DNA from: Strigamia acuminata
Taxonomy: Eukaryota > Arthropoda > Chilopoda > Geophilomorpha > Linotaeniidae
Assembly: GCA_949358305.1 (NCBI GenBank)
Contig: OX442314.1
Span: 55,251,369 to 55,315,368, forward strand
Length of the DNA stretch: 64,000 nucleotides
Direction: 5' to 3'
In this document: positions 53,094-63,945 of the stretch, in pieces
How positions within the stretch are numbered: position 1 is the first letter of the stretch
Layout: every line of letters begins with the position of its first letter
Position numbers and translations under genes: made by a program
Notes under the pieces: model-generated
Databases searched by the model: none
The model's input: the letters and a program-made list of their open reading frames with translations, nothing else
What the model was told of the DNA's origin: nothing

Positions 53094-55272
53094 AATAATA
53101 ATAATAATAATATTGTTTATTGGAACTACTACCAGAGTAATCCTGTCCCTCCCAACAGCCTAAGCCTACAGGGGGAGAGACAGGACTTAATTAATACAAA
53201 AACAAAACTGCCCACAAACTTGATAAGCATAACGACAAAAAATAAAAGTTTTTACAACAACTATTTCACAACTAAATAAACAATTAATCAATAAACTAAA
53301 CAAAAAAGTCATACAGTTCACGTTTTAGTTCACAAACCTGACAACCCAAAAATATCGATATTGGACGGCAAATCATTGACACGAGTACACAACCGATTTT
53401 CCACCCTCGAGGGGACGAAAACATTATGTAGACGTGTAAAGTAGCCAGGAACATGAAACCGGAATTGACTCAACAAACTAGGGGAACACACCTGCCCCCG
53501 AATCATGGCCCCAACGAACAAAACATCACGAATAATAAACAGTGATTTGATAGTAGGAATTTTCAAAATTTTCAAAATATTCTCATAATTAAAAACAGAG
53601 GAACGAAAAAAACGACGATGGATCAAGTGCGTAAAACGCCGCTGAACACCCTCCAACCGCGCAAGCAAATAATTAGAACAACCAACCCAAACACTGGATG
53701 CAAAAACCAAGCGGGAACGTATCATGGAAAGATACAGCAAACGCAAAGGACCAAAAGTACTAAAATCTCCGACCAACCTTGAAATAATACCCAAAATACG
53801 ATTACAATTTGAAACAAGCTTCGTCACATGTGAAGTAAACAACAACGAGGAGTCAAACACTACCCCCAGATCACGCTGCGTCATAGATCTAGACAGATTG
53901 GAGCCAAACAAACTGTACGGAAACAAGATGCGATTACGCCGACGATTAAACGACACGACCACAGACTTTGAAGCATTAATCTTCATGCGATTGGCCCTCA
54001 CCCAATGCTCAACACGTACCAGAACACGTTGAAGAGCCTCACAGTCGCTGAGTTCCCCCACAGTACTACCGATCTTGGTATATCAGCGAAAAATAATCGA
54101 AAAAACCCCGACAACAAATCAGACAAATCATTAATATATATCTTAAACAATATCGGCCCCAGTATCGAGCCCTGCGGAACACCAGCATCGAAAAGGTTGA
54201 AAGGAGAACCGAGGGTGCCGTTGCAGCGGACCCGACCAGAGCGCCCACCAAGAAAAGAGGCAAACCAAAAAACAAATCGGTCACTCAGTCGATAAAAGGC
54301 CAACTTTTTGAGCAGAATTCGATGATCAACCAGGTCAAACGCCTTAGCAAAGTCCAAGTATATCATATCAAATTGCCCACGTGAAAGAAATACCGAAGCA
54401 ATAGAAGATAATGCTGTCATTAGATTCAACTCTACCGACAAACCCCTAGTAAACCCAAACTGACACGGCGAAACAAACGAATCCACCCAATCCTCAACCG
54501 ATCCTAAAATTACATATTCCAAAAGTTTAGATGTAGAACAAAGCATCGACACCGGACGGTAACTACCAACCTCCAAACGAGAACCCCCTTTGAAAACCGG
54601 AGAGACAATAGAATTCTTCCACAATGAAGGAAAGATACCAGAGCCCAAAGAAAGATTAAAAATATACAGCCACGGAGTACTCAAAATTTCAACACAACCC
54701 TTTAAAATGAATGACGGAATACCATCCGGTCGAGAAGATTTCTTTGGACGCAATCTCTTGGCAGCACAAATAAGATCAGAAATAGAGACCAATGGTCGAT
54801 CAACACGGTCAGAAATCGAACCAAACGGAAAACCATCAAGGGGATCAATCACAGATGGTCCCGGACGACCCACAATTACCGCTGAAAAAAAATCGGCGAA
54901 CTTATCGCACAATTCCACGGGATCAGAAACCAAGACCTCATCGACCAACAGTGAAATACCAAAATGGGCCTCCCGGAATCTTGGTTTAACAAATTTCCAG
55001 AACACCGAAGGATCAACTCGAACTGCTGTGGCAAGACGGGCAAAATAATCCGCCCGATCCCGTCTAATCACAGTCAGAACGTAATTCCGAAAAAGCAGCA
55101 TAGTGCTCCATGGCACGAGAACGCCGAAATCTACGGTGAGAACATCTTTTCCTTTTCAATAATGCTTTCAACTCCGATGAAAACTAAACCGGAAATAGAC
55201 CCCTACTAACAGACAGACTTGGAATAAAACGACGAATGGCAGCAATCAAAACTTCGGTATACAACCTCACAC
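53094..55272 (-). mobile_element. Non-LTR retrotransposon (Jockey/CR1-like), copy 2, 5'-truncated
   Basis: Minus-strand copy with its 3' end at 53094 (a TTA-repeat tail) and its truncated 5' end near 55272. It is inserted inside the minisatellite, which continues on both sides. The 3' tail shows the same inverted repeat GGACAGG/CCTGTC seen in copies 1 and 3. Confidence 0.9.
53330..55116 (-). pseudogene. Reverse transcriptase of non-LTR copy 2, frameshifted
   Basis: The 5' part (55116 to about 54080) encodes the fingers and palm: GSYRPVSMLCSTSKLLEYV, MIYLDFAKAFDLVDH (first Asp) and GVPQGSILGPILFKIYIND. At the FADD box one base is missing (GATATACCAAG where copy 1 has GATGACACCAAG), so the second half reads in another frame: SDCEALQRVLVRVEHW to FGLSGL. 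The catalytic box is lost. Apart from this lesion the copy is little decayed. Confidence 0.9.
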
Positions 55273-55960
55273 AAATTTTCTCCTATTTTATTAAATTTCC
55301 TCCTACTTTATTAAATTTTCTCGTATTTTATTAAATTTTCTCGTATTTTATTAAATTTTCTCGTATTTTATTAAATTTCCTCCTACTTTATTAAATTTTC
55401 TCGTATTTTATTAAATTTTCTCCTATTTTATTAAATTTCCTCCTACTTTATTAAATTTTCTCGTATTTTATTAAATTTTCTCGTATTTTATTAAATTTTC
55501 TCGTATTTTATTAAATTTTCTCGTATTTTATTAAATTTTCTCGTATTTTATTAAATTTTCTCGTATTTTATTAAATTTCCTCCTATTTTATTAAATTTCC
55601 TCCTATTTTATTAAATTTTCTCCTATTTTATTAAATTTCCTCCTATTTTATTAAATTTTCTCGTATTTTATTAAATTTCCTCTTATTTTATTAAATTTTC
55701 TCCTATTTTATTAAATTTTCTCTTATTTTATTAAATTTCCTCCTACCGTATTTTATTAAATTTTCTCCTATTTTATTAAATTTTCTCCTATTTTATTAAA
55801 TTTTCTCCTATTTTATTAAATTTTCTCCTATTTTATTAAATTTCCTCTTATTTTATTAAATTTTCTCCTATTTTATTAAATTTTCTCTTATTTTATTAAA
55901 TTTCCTCCTATTTTATTAAATTTTCTACTATTTTATTAAATTTTCTATTATTTTATTTGC
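55273..55960. repeat. 20-bp minisatellite, right part
   Basis: About 34 units of TTTTCTCGTATTTTATTAAA with CTCCTA, CTTA and TTCCTCC variants in runs, so variant blocks have themselves been amplified. Confidence 0.95.
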
Positions 55961-57893
55961 GGCTTTAAAAAAAGTACCGCGGTCCCGGTACTCACCTGCC
56001 GCAAAAGTAACGCGGGCCCGGTCCCGGTAAAGTACCGGTACCATAGCGGTACCAGGACCGCGTACCGCGCACAACGCTGCCCGCGATACACAACACAGAC
56101 GCACAAAGTACCGCGGTCCTGGTATGCGGTACCTAAAGCTGAATCGCGGTACAAGGCACAGGAGCACCGTTACTGTACCGTTACTGGGATTTTTCGGTAC
56201 ATCTTGCGGTACACGGGAGAACGCGAGCAAACACGAGACTCTCGTGTTTGATTCCCGTTTTCCACTTTAATTTTTAAAAGTTGATGTTTACACTCATTCA
56301 AAGTGAGAATAAACATTAAAAAGTTATAAAATTAATAAAAACCAATTGAAAGAATATTATTAATAAACCTTTAATGAATCCAATTTGCGCGTCGTGGATG
56401 ATTTGTTGCACACCGAATGGATGTGTTGATGCTTGGACGCCTGGAAAATGAACTTTTTAGGCATTTTGTTCAAAGTTGTGTGGCGTGGCGTTACAAGATA
56501 AAGTTGGAAAAATGCGGAGATTTGTGGGAAATTTGTTGGATAATTTAAAAATTCGGTGGGAATGTATTAGATAATTTGTGAATTCGGTCGTAATTTGTCG
56601 AATAATTTAGGAATTTGATCAAAACTTATTAAATAATTTAGAAATTCGGTCAAAATTTACCAAAAAAATTGAGATTTTGGTCGAAATTTGAGGAATAATT
56701 CCAAAATTCGAAGGAAATTTACAAAAACCGTTTGAAATTCAATCGAAATTCATCAAAACTTATCAAATTGACTGGAAATTCATAAAAATCATATCAAATT
56801 CAATCGAAATTCATCAAAATCATGTCATATTCACTCGAAATTCATCAAAATCTCATAAAATTCACTCGCAATTCACCAAAATCTTATTTAAAACACTCGA
56901 AATTTATCAAAATCTTATCCAATCCATTAAAAGTTTATTATTAATAAACTTCTAATGGGGTTTTATTAATTTTATAACTTATTGATGTTTATACTCACTT
57001 TGAATAAGTGTATTCATCAACTTTTAAAAATTAAAGTGGTAAACGGAAGAAAACATGAGAATCTAATGTTTTCCTCGCGTTTCCCCGTGTACCGCAAGAT
57101 TTAACACAAAATCCCGGTACCGGTACTGTAGTCCCTCCAATAGACCCCGGTACAAGTACACTGTGGGCAACTAAAAAAGTACAGCGGTGCCGGTACAAAG
57201 CTTGCAACAAAGTACGATAGTACGGGCTGTGTTAAATTACCGCGTACCATGCCCAACACTGCGCAAAAATAGGTTGTGTTTTGTATTTAACGTAACGAAC
57301 GTTGTCCGTACGCTACGTTCTTTACATTAAATGCACAAAAAATCGAAGGTGCGGTCGACAATTGCAGTCTCGAATATGAGCCATCAGCTCTTATTTGAAA
57401 AAACACCGTAATTTTCAATTAATTGTGAATCTAATTTCCAAAGTTGTAAAAATCAAACTACCTCTATATTTACAATGCTTTACAAGAAATTAAATTTACT
57501 TTTTTTTTCAGTGAAGAACGTTGTACCATCGAACTAAAACCAAGGGTGAAAGTAGAAAAAAACGTCTGGCCTGGTTTGGTTGAGCGCTTTTTCAAATATA
57601 AACAAATAATAATTGTATTGCAGATAATACTCTATGCCGATTATAGAACTTACAAAATTCTCTCAGAAAATTCAACTCGTGAGCGACGAATGAGGCGAGA
57701 CCAGGTCCTCGATGATTATGAAAACTGAGAAGAGTTTCGTGGCGCTTTGCTGTGTTAACACGTCGAGACGATGATGTTTTATGATCCCGCAAATCAGCGC
57801 GCCCAGTCCGTCTTGTTTGTTCGAAAACCTCTACAAAAGTACATTTTTATAGACAAAAACTAATCAACAAGCATTGCGCTCAACTATATTTAC

Positions 57894-58090
57894 GGGTATG
57901 CGAGTATTTTGTGAGATATTCTCCTTTTCCAGCCGCGCAGGACACGTTGTTGCTCAGTTGATGTTTCACCTTGATTCCGTGAGGTGGCATGGCGCTCGTT
58001 CCAATTCCAGTCGAGTTTCGAATTGCTGTACTGGAAAGTATAGAACTAGAAAATCCCTTCGCGATTCAGCATCGCGCATGCTCCATACAG
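57894..58090 (-). promoter_or_regulatory. Conserved first-exon block, zinc-finger gene 3, cut short
   Basis: Donor ATACCC|GTAAATATAG (exon end 57894) and the conserved uORF are present. The block is cut at 58091, where an N4BP2-derived piece begins, so the CTCF-like motif found in units 1 and 2 is missing here. Confidence 0.4.
57966..58079 (-). other. Conserved short upstream ORF, unit 3 (37 aa)
   Basis: Encodes MRDAESRRDFLVLYFPV... and ends HLTESR. Frame kept despite substitutions relative to units 2 and 4. Confidence 0.35.
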
Positions 58091-58094
58091 TTTA

Positions 58095-58436
58095 TAGGTA
58101 TCATGAAAAGCAAGCTGGTCTGATTGACGTGGTATTGAAGAGAAAAGAGAGGCTCTGACTTAATATTTTTTTATGCGTGGTTTATTTTTTCTTGTTTTAG
58201 TTTTAAATGCAAAAATAATGTGTCAGCATTTTATTGGCTACATTTGATATTTTTTTAACACATTTTTCAACGATGTATAATAGTAAATAACTTACAGATT
58301 TTTATTTTTTATTGATTAATTGTTGGGAATAAATGAGCGCAAATGATTTTTCATTTAATTTAATTCAATTTAATTTCTTGGCGATGTTAGCTAGGACACT
58401 TACTGTAGCATTTTCACCTTTGTCTTTGGTTTGCTT
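58095..58436 (+). pseudogene. Duplicate of the N4BP2 last exon and 3' UTR
   Basis: Starts at the intron-exon junction (TAG|GTATCATGAAAAGC) and encodes YHEKQAGLIDVVLKRKERL then stop, matching exon 7 (35082-35142) with a few conservative changes, then follows the 3' UTR to TTTGGTTTGCTT. The rest of the gene is absent, so it is a genomic fragment that retains intron edge sequence, not a processed copy. Confidence 0.9.
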
Positions 58437-59206
58437 TCCAGAAAAACGATAAAAACAATCACAAAACTGTTTGTTGCACGTGAGTATTTACCAAATTTTA
58501 CACCTTTTACTCATTTCAAAACAATTTTAAACACACAACTACTTGTCACAATTGGAATGCAAATTTTTGCCTTTTTGCAGTGTTGCATAATTATAAAGCC
58601 GGTCACAAAAACAACAACTACCAGAGCGATTAAAAGCACCAAATTTTTTAAATACAGGAAAGAAAAGTATGACCTGCTCTACCTAAAAAGTTGTAGACGA
58701 AAAAAATTAAGGCAAGCCCAACAAACAACGTTGAGGAAAGATGAATAGACAAAACTAGTGTTTTGTGGTGGAAAAAAGTCTTACTGGACGAGCCAGATGG
58801 TTGGCAATACTACTGGCATGACCTAAGAAAATATGAAGATTTTAGTAGAGCAGGTCTTGCTTTTCTTTCCTGAATTTCAAAAATTTGATGCTCTTAATCC
58901 CTCTGATAGTTGTTGTTTTCGATGCACTAATGTATGGTCTTCTTGGTGATTCACCAGCAGACTCTGATGTGCAATATTTCACACAGAATCTTAATTTTTT
59001 CAATGTTGTAACTGCTTCAATGCATTGTTTTTACAACAATTAGATTGACAATTGTACAATTTTTGTAACAGATGACATTCAGGTGACCAATTGTGACCAG
59101 TGTGTTCAGAATTGTTTTGAAATGAGTAAAAGGTGTAAAATTTGATGAATATTCACGTGGAACAAACAGTTTTGTGATTGTTTTAATCGTTTTTCTGGAA
59201 AGCCAA
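58436..59206. mobile_element. Second Tc1-like remnant with foldback ends
   Basis: Inverted ends CCAGAAAAACGATAAAAACA and complement (right end near 59187-59206) extend through ACACCTTTTACTCATTTC on both sides. The middle (58745-58850) encodes LLDEPDGWQYYWHDLRKYED, a Tc1 transposase piece equivalent to that at 39200-39250. Most of the transposase is gone. Confidence 0.7.
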
Positions 59207-59409
59207 TTTTTGCGGGTGGCTGTATAATTATGAAACGCACATTACAAGGAGGGTTACGGTACCAGGGGCGTCTAAAAAAAATGTATGTATTGTTTCAATT
59301 AAATACCGATACATATTAATCATGAGTTGTGGGCAGTGTTGATTAATTAACGTTTCTGGTGCAATCAATTTTTGTCCCAATTCGCCAGGTTTGATTGCAT
59401 TAGTCATTC

Positions 59410-59560
59410 CTGAATTTCAGATTGTGCTATAGCTATACTTTTGAATTTTTCCAGATGGAATTTTGTGGATTTCTTCAAATGTATCAGTACGAGATCACGC
59501 GAGATTTTGTACAATTTTGCTAGATTTTTTGAGATTTTGTCAGAATTTGCTACATTTTTA
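59410..59560 (+). repeat. Duplicate of N4BP2 intron 4 segment
   Basis: Matches 34075-34190: TTTTTCCAGATGGAATTTTG against TTTTTCAGTTGTAATTTTG, then AGTACGAGATCACGCGAG and the first units of the 20-bp array. A second N4BP2-derived fragment in unit 3. Confidence 0.75.
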
Positions 59561-60135
59561 GAGATTTTATATTTTTATCTACAGTAAAATGATGTGTTAC
59601 CAAAAAAGTGGTACAGGTACCACTACAACGCTAGTGACGCCGATATACGATAACCCCCTCCCCCCCCCCCCCCCCCCGATATGATTAAACGGTGAACTTG
59701 AATAAAAATTTTCAATAAGTAAATAAAATTGAAATAATTGAAAAACAGAGATGATTTATTTTCTTTTTAATTACAGAAATACAAACTGTACAAATGAAAT
59801 GAATGCATTGCTCACAATGAAAATTTATTTCTCAAAATAAACATAAATTTTCTTATTTTTATAATAACAGTTCAAAGATAATCTAATTAATAAAGCCTGC
59901 ACTAAAAAAATGTGAACACTTGATGAGTAAATTCATGCAATCAAACAGACTTAATACCTCAATTTAGCCAATTGCGCACGAGGAAAATATTTTTTGTAAA
60001 TTGTGCACGAGGACGCAATTAGACAAAATATTGTATGTTATTTTAAATATCTAAACTGAAGTACACAAAATAACAGCAAAAATCAACCATTCTGGATTAA
60101 ACAGTTCTGAATGTAACGAACAAATGCAAAACTTT

Positions 60136-61257
60136 TTAATTTGAATGCATCGCTAAATGTTTTTCCAAGTCATGTGTTTTTAGTTGCCCACTTGTAATAC
60201 AGGAATAAGCACACAAATCACACTTGAATGGTTTTTCCCTTGTGTGAGTTACAATGTGCTTTTTTAGATGCCAACTTGTAATACAAGAATAAGCACACAA
60301 ATGGCACTTGAATGGTTTTTCCCCTGTATGGGTAGCGACGTGTTTTCTTAAATCCCCACTTTGAACACAAGAATATGCACAAAAATGACACTTGAATGGT
60401 TTTTCCCTGGTATGGGTTGCAGCATGTCGTTTTAAATTCCCTCTGTGCTTGCAAGAATAACCGCACAAGTGACACTGGAAAGGTTTTTCCCTTGAATGGG
60501 TTGCAATATGACTTTTTAGTTGCCCACTTTGAACACAAGAATAAGCACATAAATGACACTTGAACGGTTTTTCCCCCGTATGGGTTGCAATATGTATTCT
60601 TAAACTCCCACTTGTAATACAGGAATAAGCACACAAATGACATTTGAATCGTTTCTCCCCCGTATGGGTTGCAATGTGAATTTTTAGACGCCCACTTGTA
60701 ATGCTAGAATAAGCACACAAATGACACTTGAATTGTTTTTCCCCCGTATGGGTTGCAATGTGAGCTTTTAAATGCCCACTTTGAACACAAGAATACTCAC
60801 ACAAATGGCACTTGAATGGTTTCTCCCCGGTATGGGTTGCGACGTGTGTTTTTAAATTTCCACTGACATTGCAAGAATAAGCACAAAATTTACATCTGAA
60901 GGGCTTTTCACCGGTGTGTGTAAGCATGTGGCGTTTCAAATTCCCATTTGTAATGCAGGAATAAGCACACAAATGACACTTGAATGGTTTTACCCTTGTA
61001 TGGGTAGCGAGATGTTTTCTTAAATCCCCACTTGTAATACAAGAATAAGCACACAAATGACACTTGAATCGTTTCTCCCCCGTATGGGTAGCAATATGAT
61101 TTCTTAAAGTCCCACTTTGAACGCAAGAATAAGCACAAAAATGACACTCGAATGGTTTTTCGCCAGTGTGTTTAAGCATGTGTTGTTCCAAAAGCGAATA
61201 ACGTGAACAAGAATAATCACACAGATTGCAACAGAAATTTTCTCGTTTTGTCTTCAT
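60136..61257 (-). CDS. C2H2 zinc-finger protein 4, 13 fingers (373 aa)
   Basis: MKTKRENFCCNLCDYSC start, 13 fingers and a C-terminal variant LKTHDLEKHLAMHSN. It differs most from the other paralogues in finger order, with a second N-terminal-like finger (CKFCAYSCNVSGNLKTH) in the middle. One finger has YSS in place of YSC. Open throughout. Acceptor at 61340 and conserved donor at 63541/63540 imply a 2.2-kb first intron holding a hAT element and a pogo-like MITE. Function as a DNA-binding protein is inferred from the finger array. Confidence 0.9.
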   Translation of the reverse strand: MKTKRENFCCNLCDYSCSRYSLLEQHMLKHTGEKPFECHFCAYSCVQSGTLRNHIATHTGEKRFKCHLCAYSCITSGDLRKHLATHTRVKPFKCHLCAYSCITNGNLKRHMLTHTGEKPFRCKFCAYSCNVSGNLKTHVATHTGEKPFKCHLCEYSCVQSGHLKAHIATHTGEKQFKCHLCAYSSITSGRLKIHIATHTGEKRFKCHLCAYSCITSGSLRIHIATHTGEKPFKCHLCAYSCVQSGQLKSHIATHSREKPFQCHLCGYSCKHRGNLKRHAATHTREKPFKCHFCAYSCVQSGDLRKHVATHTGEKPFKCHLCAYSCITSWHLKKHIVTHTREKPFKCDLCAYSCITSGQLKTHDLEKHLAMHSN

Positions 61258-61616
61258 TTTGGATTAGATTAAAAGAACACAATTTGAAGATGAGTGGCAG
61301 ATTGGCAGCGACTGATTTTATCACGAGATGAATACTTATCCTGAAATCTAAACAAGAAAAAGAAATAAATAGGGTTGCACCGAATATTAAAAAAGCCGAA
61401 TAACCGAATAATAAAAAATAATAAACATTTGCGGTGAAAAAAGTTATTTTATGGTGGGAGAAGTCATTTTATTGTGGAAAAGTGTTTTTTCATTGAAGAA
61501 AAAAGCCATTTTATGTCGTCGTTATGTTTAAAAAGTCAAATTTACTATAAAAATTCAGTTAAAATCGCAAATTGTAATGTAAAAATGGCTTTTTAAATGT
61601 AAAAACCGCAATTTTT

Positions 61617-61805
61617 ATGTAAAAATGACATTTTAAATGTAAAAATGTCATTTTAAACGTAAAAACGTCATTTAAAACGTAAAAACGTCATTTTAAACGT
61701 AAAAACGTCATTTTAAACATAAAAACGTCATTTTAAACATAAAAACGTCATTTTAAACATAAAAACGTCATTTTAAACATAAAAACGTCACTTTTTCACC
61801 GTAAA
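61617..61805. repeat. 20-bp minisatellite GTAAAAACGTCATTTTAAAC
   Basis: About nine units inside the hAT element with ATGTC to ACGTC and AACG to AACA changes in runs. Confidence 0.9.
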
Positions 61806-62059
61806 AACGACTTTATTTTCCCCCATATAATGACTTCGTAAAGCCAAAATTAAAATTATTTTGTCAAAATTGCATTTTTTCATCAAAAAATATAAAGTTT
61901 TCTGATGAAATGCAATTTATATAGTAGAAACTACGTAACATAATCAGTATTTGTCCTAAAAAGGCGAAACTTTCCATTGAAATGTGCAAGTTATTCTAAT
62001 TTTCTAATTATTATGTATTCGGCCGAATATTAGGTTGATATTTGGTCAAATACTTAATA

Positions 62060-62627
62060 CAGTCGAAACTCTTTATAACGAATCGCGTTATAACGAATTA
62101 TCGATATAACGAATTGTTTAAAATGACTTGGTTGGCCAGCCATAGAACACCATGTTAAATATTTTCATTATAACGAATTTCGATATAACGAATTATTCGT
62201 TATAACGAATAAGTTTTCAGGTACACTGTAATACCCATAAGCTCTCGTTCTAACGAATTTTCAAAACTGATCACATCTGATGCCTATATTTAGAAAACAA
62301 AGAAAAATGAAAATGGCTGCCAAACGAAAGGCAATTTCAATTCAAGACAAGCTGAACATTATTAATGCCATTGACAATGGCAAGAAGCCATCCATTGTAG
62401 CTACTGAGTTTAATTTGTCCCGTTCTACAATTTCAACTGCAAATTTCAACAATTTTAAAGAATCGGGACAAAATTAACATGAAACTACCATGAAATACCA
62501 TGTTTATGAATAAATAATGTTTTCATGATAAAATTTAATTTTTTCACCTAATTCGTTTTAACGAATTGTCGTTATAACGAATCGATTCTTCCGGTCCCTT
62601 GCGATTCGTTATAAAGAGTTTCGACTG
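62060..62627. mobile_element. pogo/Tigger-like element, deletion derivative
   Basis: Ends CAGTCGAAACTCTTTATAAC and complement with TA on both sides (62058-62059, 62628-62629). Subterminal TTATAACGAAT blocks repeat several times at each end. Inserted in the hAT element. Confidence 0.9.
62307..62477 (+). pseudogene. N-terminal DNA-binding piece of a pogo/Tigger transposase
   Basis: Encodes MKMAAKRKAISIQDKLNII followed by a helix-turn-helix (KKPSIVATEFNLSRSTIST), the CENP-B-type N-terminal domain of Tigger transposases. It ends after 56 codons, so the rest of the domain and the DDE catalytic region are missing. Confidence 0.8.
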
Positions 62628-62869
62628 TATTCGGTTTTTTGGCCGAATAGGCCGAATAACCGAATATAAACCGAATATTCGGTGCAACCCTAGAAATAAA
62701 TAACATTGCCAGTGCAAGCACTGCAACGAAAGTTTGTCACGATCCTGGCTTAATTGCGAAAGTTTTAAAATAAAAGATTTTGCGCACATTTTTGTGCCAT
62801 TTCTTTATTAATAATTTGTCCTTTTAAATAACTTCGTAAATAGATAAAACAAAAATAAAATGGATAAAT

Positions 62870-63008
62870 AGATAAACGTTTTTCACACGTTTCGAATAGA
62901 AATTTTAATTTCCACTGAAATGTGTGTAAAACGTCTCATTTATCACACTTTTTTGGCAAATTTGGAAACATTTGGGCCTCTAATTGCGCATCCGTTCATA
63001 ATTAGAGA
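62870..63008. repeat. Palindromic GCCTCTAATTGCGCA repeat family, unit 4
   Basis: Matches 40135-40255 (GTGTGTAAAACGTCTCATTT and GGGCCTCTAATTGCGCATC), truncated at both sides. Confidence 0.65.
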
Positions 63009-63540
63009 GGAGAAAGCAGAAAAAAACGTCTTGCTGGTTTGGTTTAGTTTGGTCTAGCCTGGTTTGGTTGAGCGCTTTTTCAAATACAAACAAATCATAA
63101 TTGTATTGTAAATAATACTCTATTAATAATTCAATTAATTAATAATAAAATCACATAAATTATAATAATATAATTATTTCTGACATCAGAAGTGTCTTTT
63201 CCATGCCCAACCGCTCCCCGACCAACAGATTCAGATTTTAAACCAGAATGTTTCCAAATCTTTTACCGAGTTCAGGCTTACTTTCACCCCTGAGTCTGAC
63301 TAAAACCTATGCCGATTATAGAACTTACAAAATTGTCACAGAAAATTCAACTTGTGAGGTCCTCGATAATTATGGAAACTGAAAAGAGTCTCGTTGTGCT
63401 TTGTTAGATCAACAAGGTCGAGACGATGATGATTTATGATCCCGCGATTCAGCGCGCCCAGTTCGCCTTGTTTGCTCGAAAACCTCTAGAAAAATACATT
63501 TTTATAGACCAAAACTAATCAACAAGCAAATTGTACTTAC

Positions 63541-63771
63541 GAGTACGCGAGTATTTTGTGAGGTATTCTGCTTTTCCCCGCTTTCGTATTAAGCCGCGAT
63601 CAACACGTTGTCGCTTAGTTGATGTTTCGTCGTTCCGTGAGGTGGCATGGCGCGCGTTCCAATTCCAGTTGAGTTTTGAATTGCTGTACTGGAAAGTATT
63701 GAACTAGAAAATTGCTTCGCGATTCAGCATCGTGCATGCTCCGTAGAGGTTGCGTCATCTGTAGTAAACTA
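63541..63771 (-). promoter_or_regulatory. Conserved first-exon/promoter block, zinc-finger gene 4
   Basis: Donor GTACTC|GTAAGTACAA (exon end 63541), uORF 63615-63737, and a degenerate CTCF-like GCGTCATCTGTAG (63752-63764) just before a MITE insertion. Confidence 0.4.
63615..63737 (-). other. Conserved short upstream ORF, unit 4 (40 aa)
   Basis: Encodes MHDAESRSNFLVQYFPV... and ends TERRNIN, closely matching unit 2. Confidence 0.35.
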
Positions 63772-63945
63772 AACTCTATTCCAAAAAGTATTACAAATAC
63801 TCCCATTGGTTGGTTGGTTGAGACACTTTAAAAAATCTTCGCACAAGTCTACTGGAATCTGAAAACAGCATCATATTCAAGACACAACTGAACTGTGAAT
63901 CTCCCAACCAATGGGAGTATTTGTAATACTTTTTGGAATAGAGTT
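63772..63945. mobile_element. TA-flanked MITE, 174 bp
   Basis: Inverted ends of about 42 bp begin AACTCTATTCCAAAAAGTAT. TA flanks are 63770-63771 and 63946-63947. The homologous position in unit 2 (49135) is uninterrupted (GTAAACTAATAAACC). Confidence 0.9.

Larger units (their letters stand above)
52741..57261. mobile_element. hAT-like foldback element C, 4.5 kb with nested insertions
   Basis: Begins CAGTGTTAGGCGCGGTAC and ends with the complement GTACCATGCCCAACACTG, a pattern common for hAT ends. Inside are GTACCGCGGTCCCGGTAC blocks, a 20-bp minisatellite split by a non-LTR element, and the inverted-arm module (56257-57050) shared with elements A and B. No transposase or clear 8-bp duplication is visible, so the class is tentative. 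Confidence 0.5.
49246..59654 (-). repeat. Tandem zinc-finger unit 3
   Basis: The largest unit, lengthened by a 4.5-kb foldback element with minisatellite and non-LTR insertions, by N4BP2-derived pieces and by a Tc1 remnant. Confidence 0.7.
61370..62692. mobile_element. hAT element, 1,323 bp, non-autonomous
   Basis: Ends TAGGGTTGCACCGAATATT and complement, flanked by a perfect 8-bp duplication GAAATAAA (61362-61369, 62693-62700). It carries CCGAATA repeats near both ends, a 20-bp minisatellite and a nested pogo-like MITE. No hAT transposase. Confidence 0.9.
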
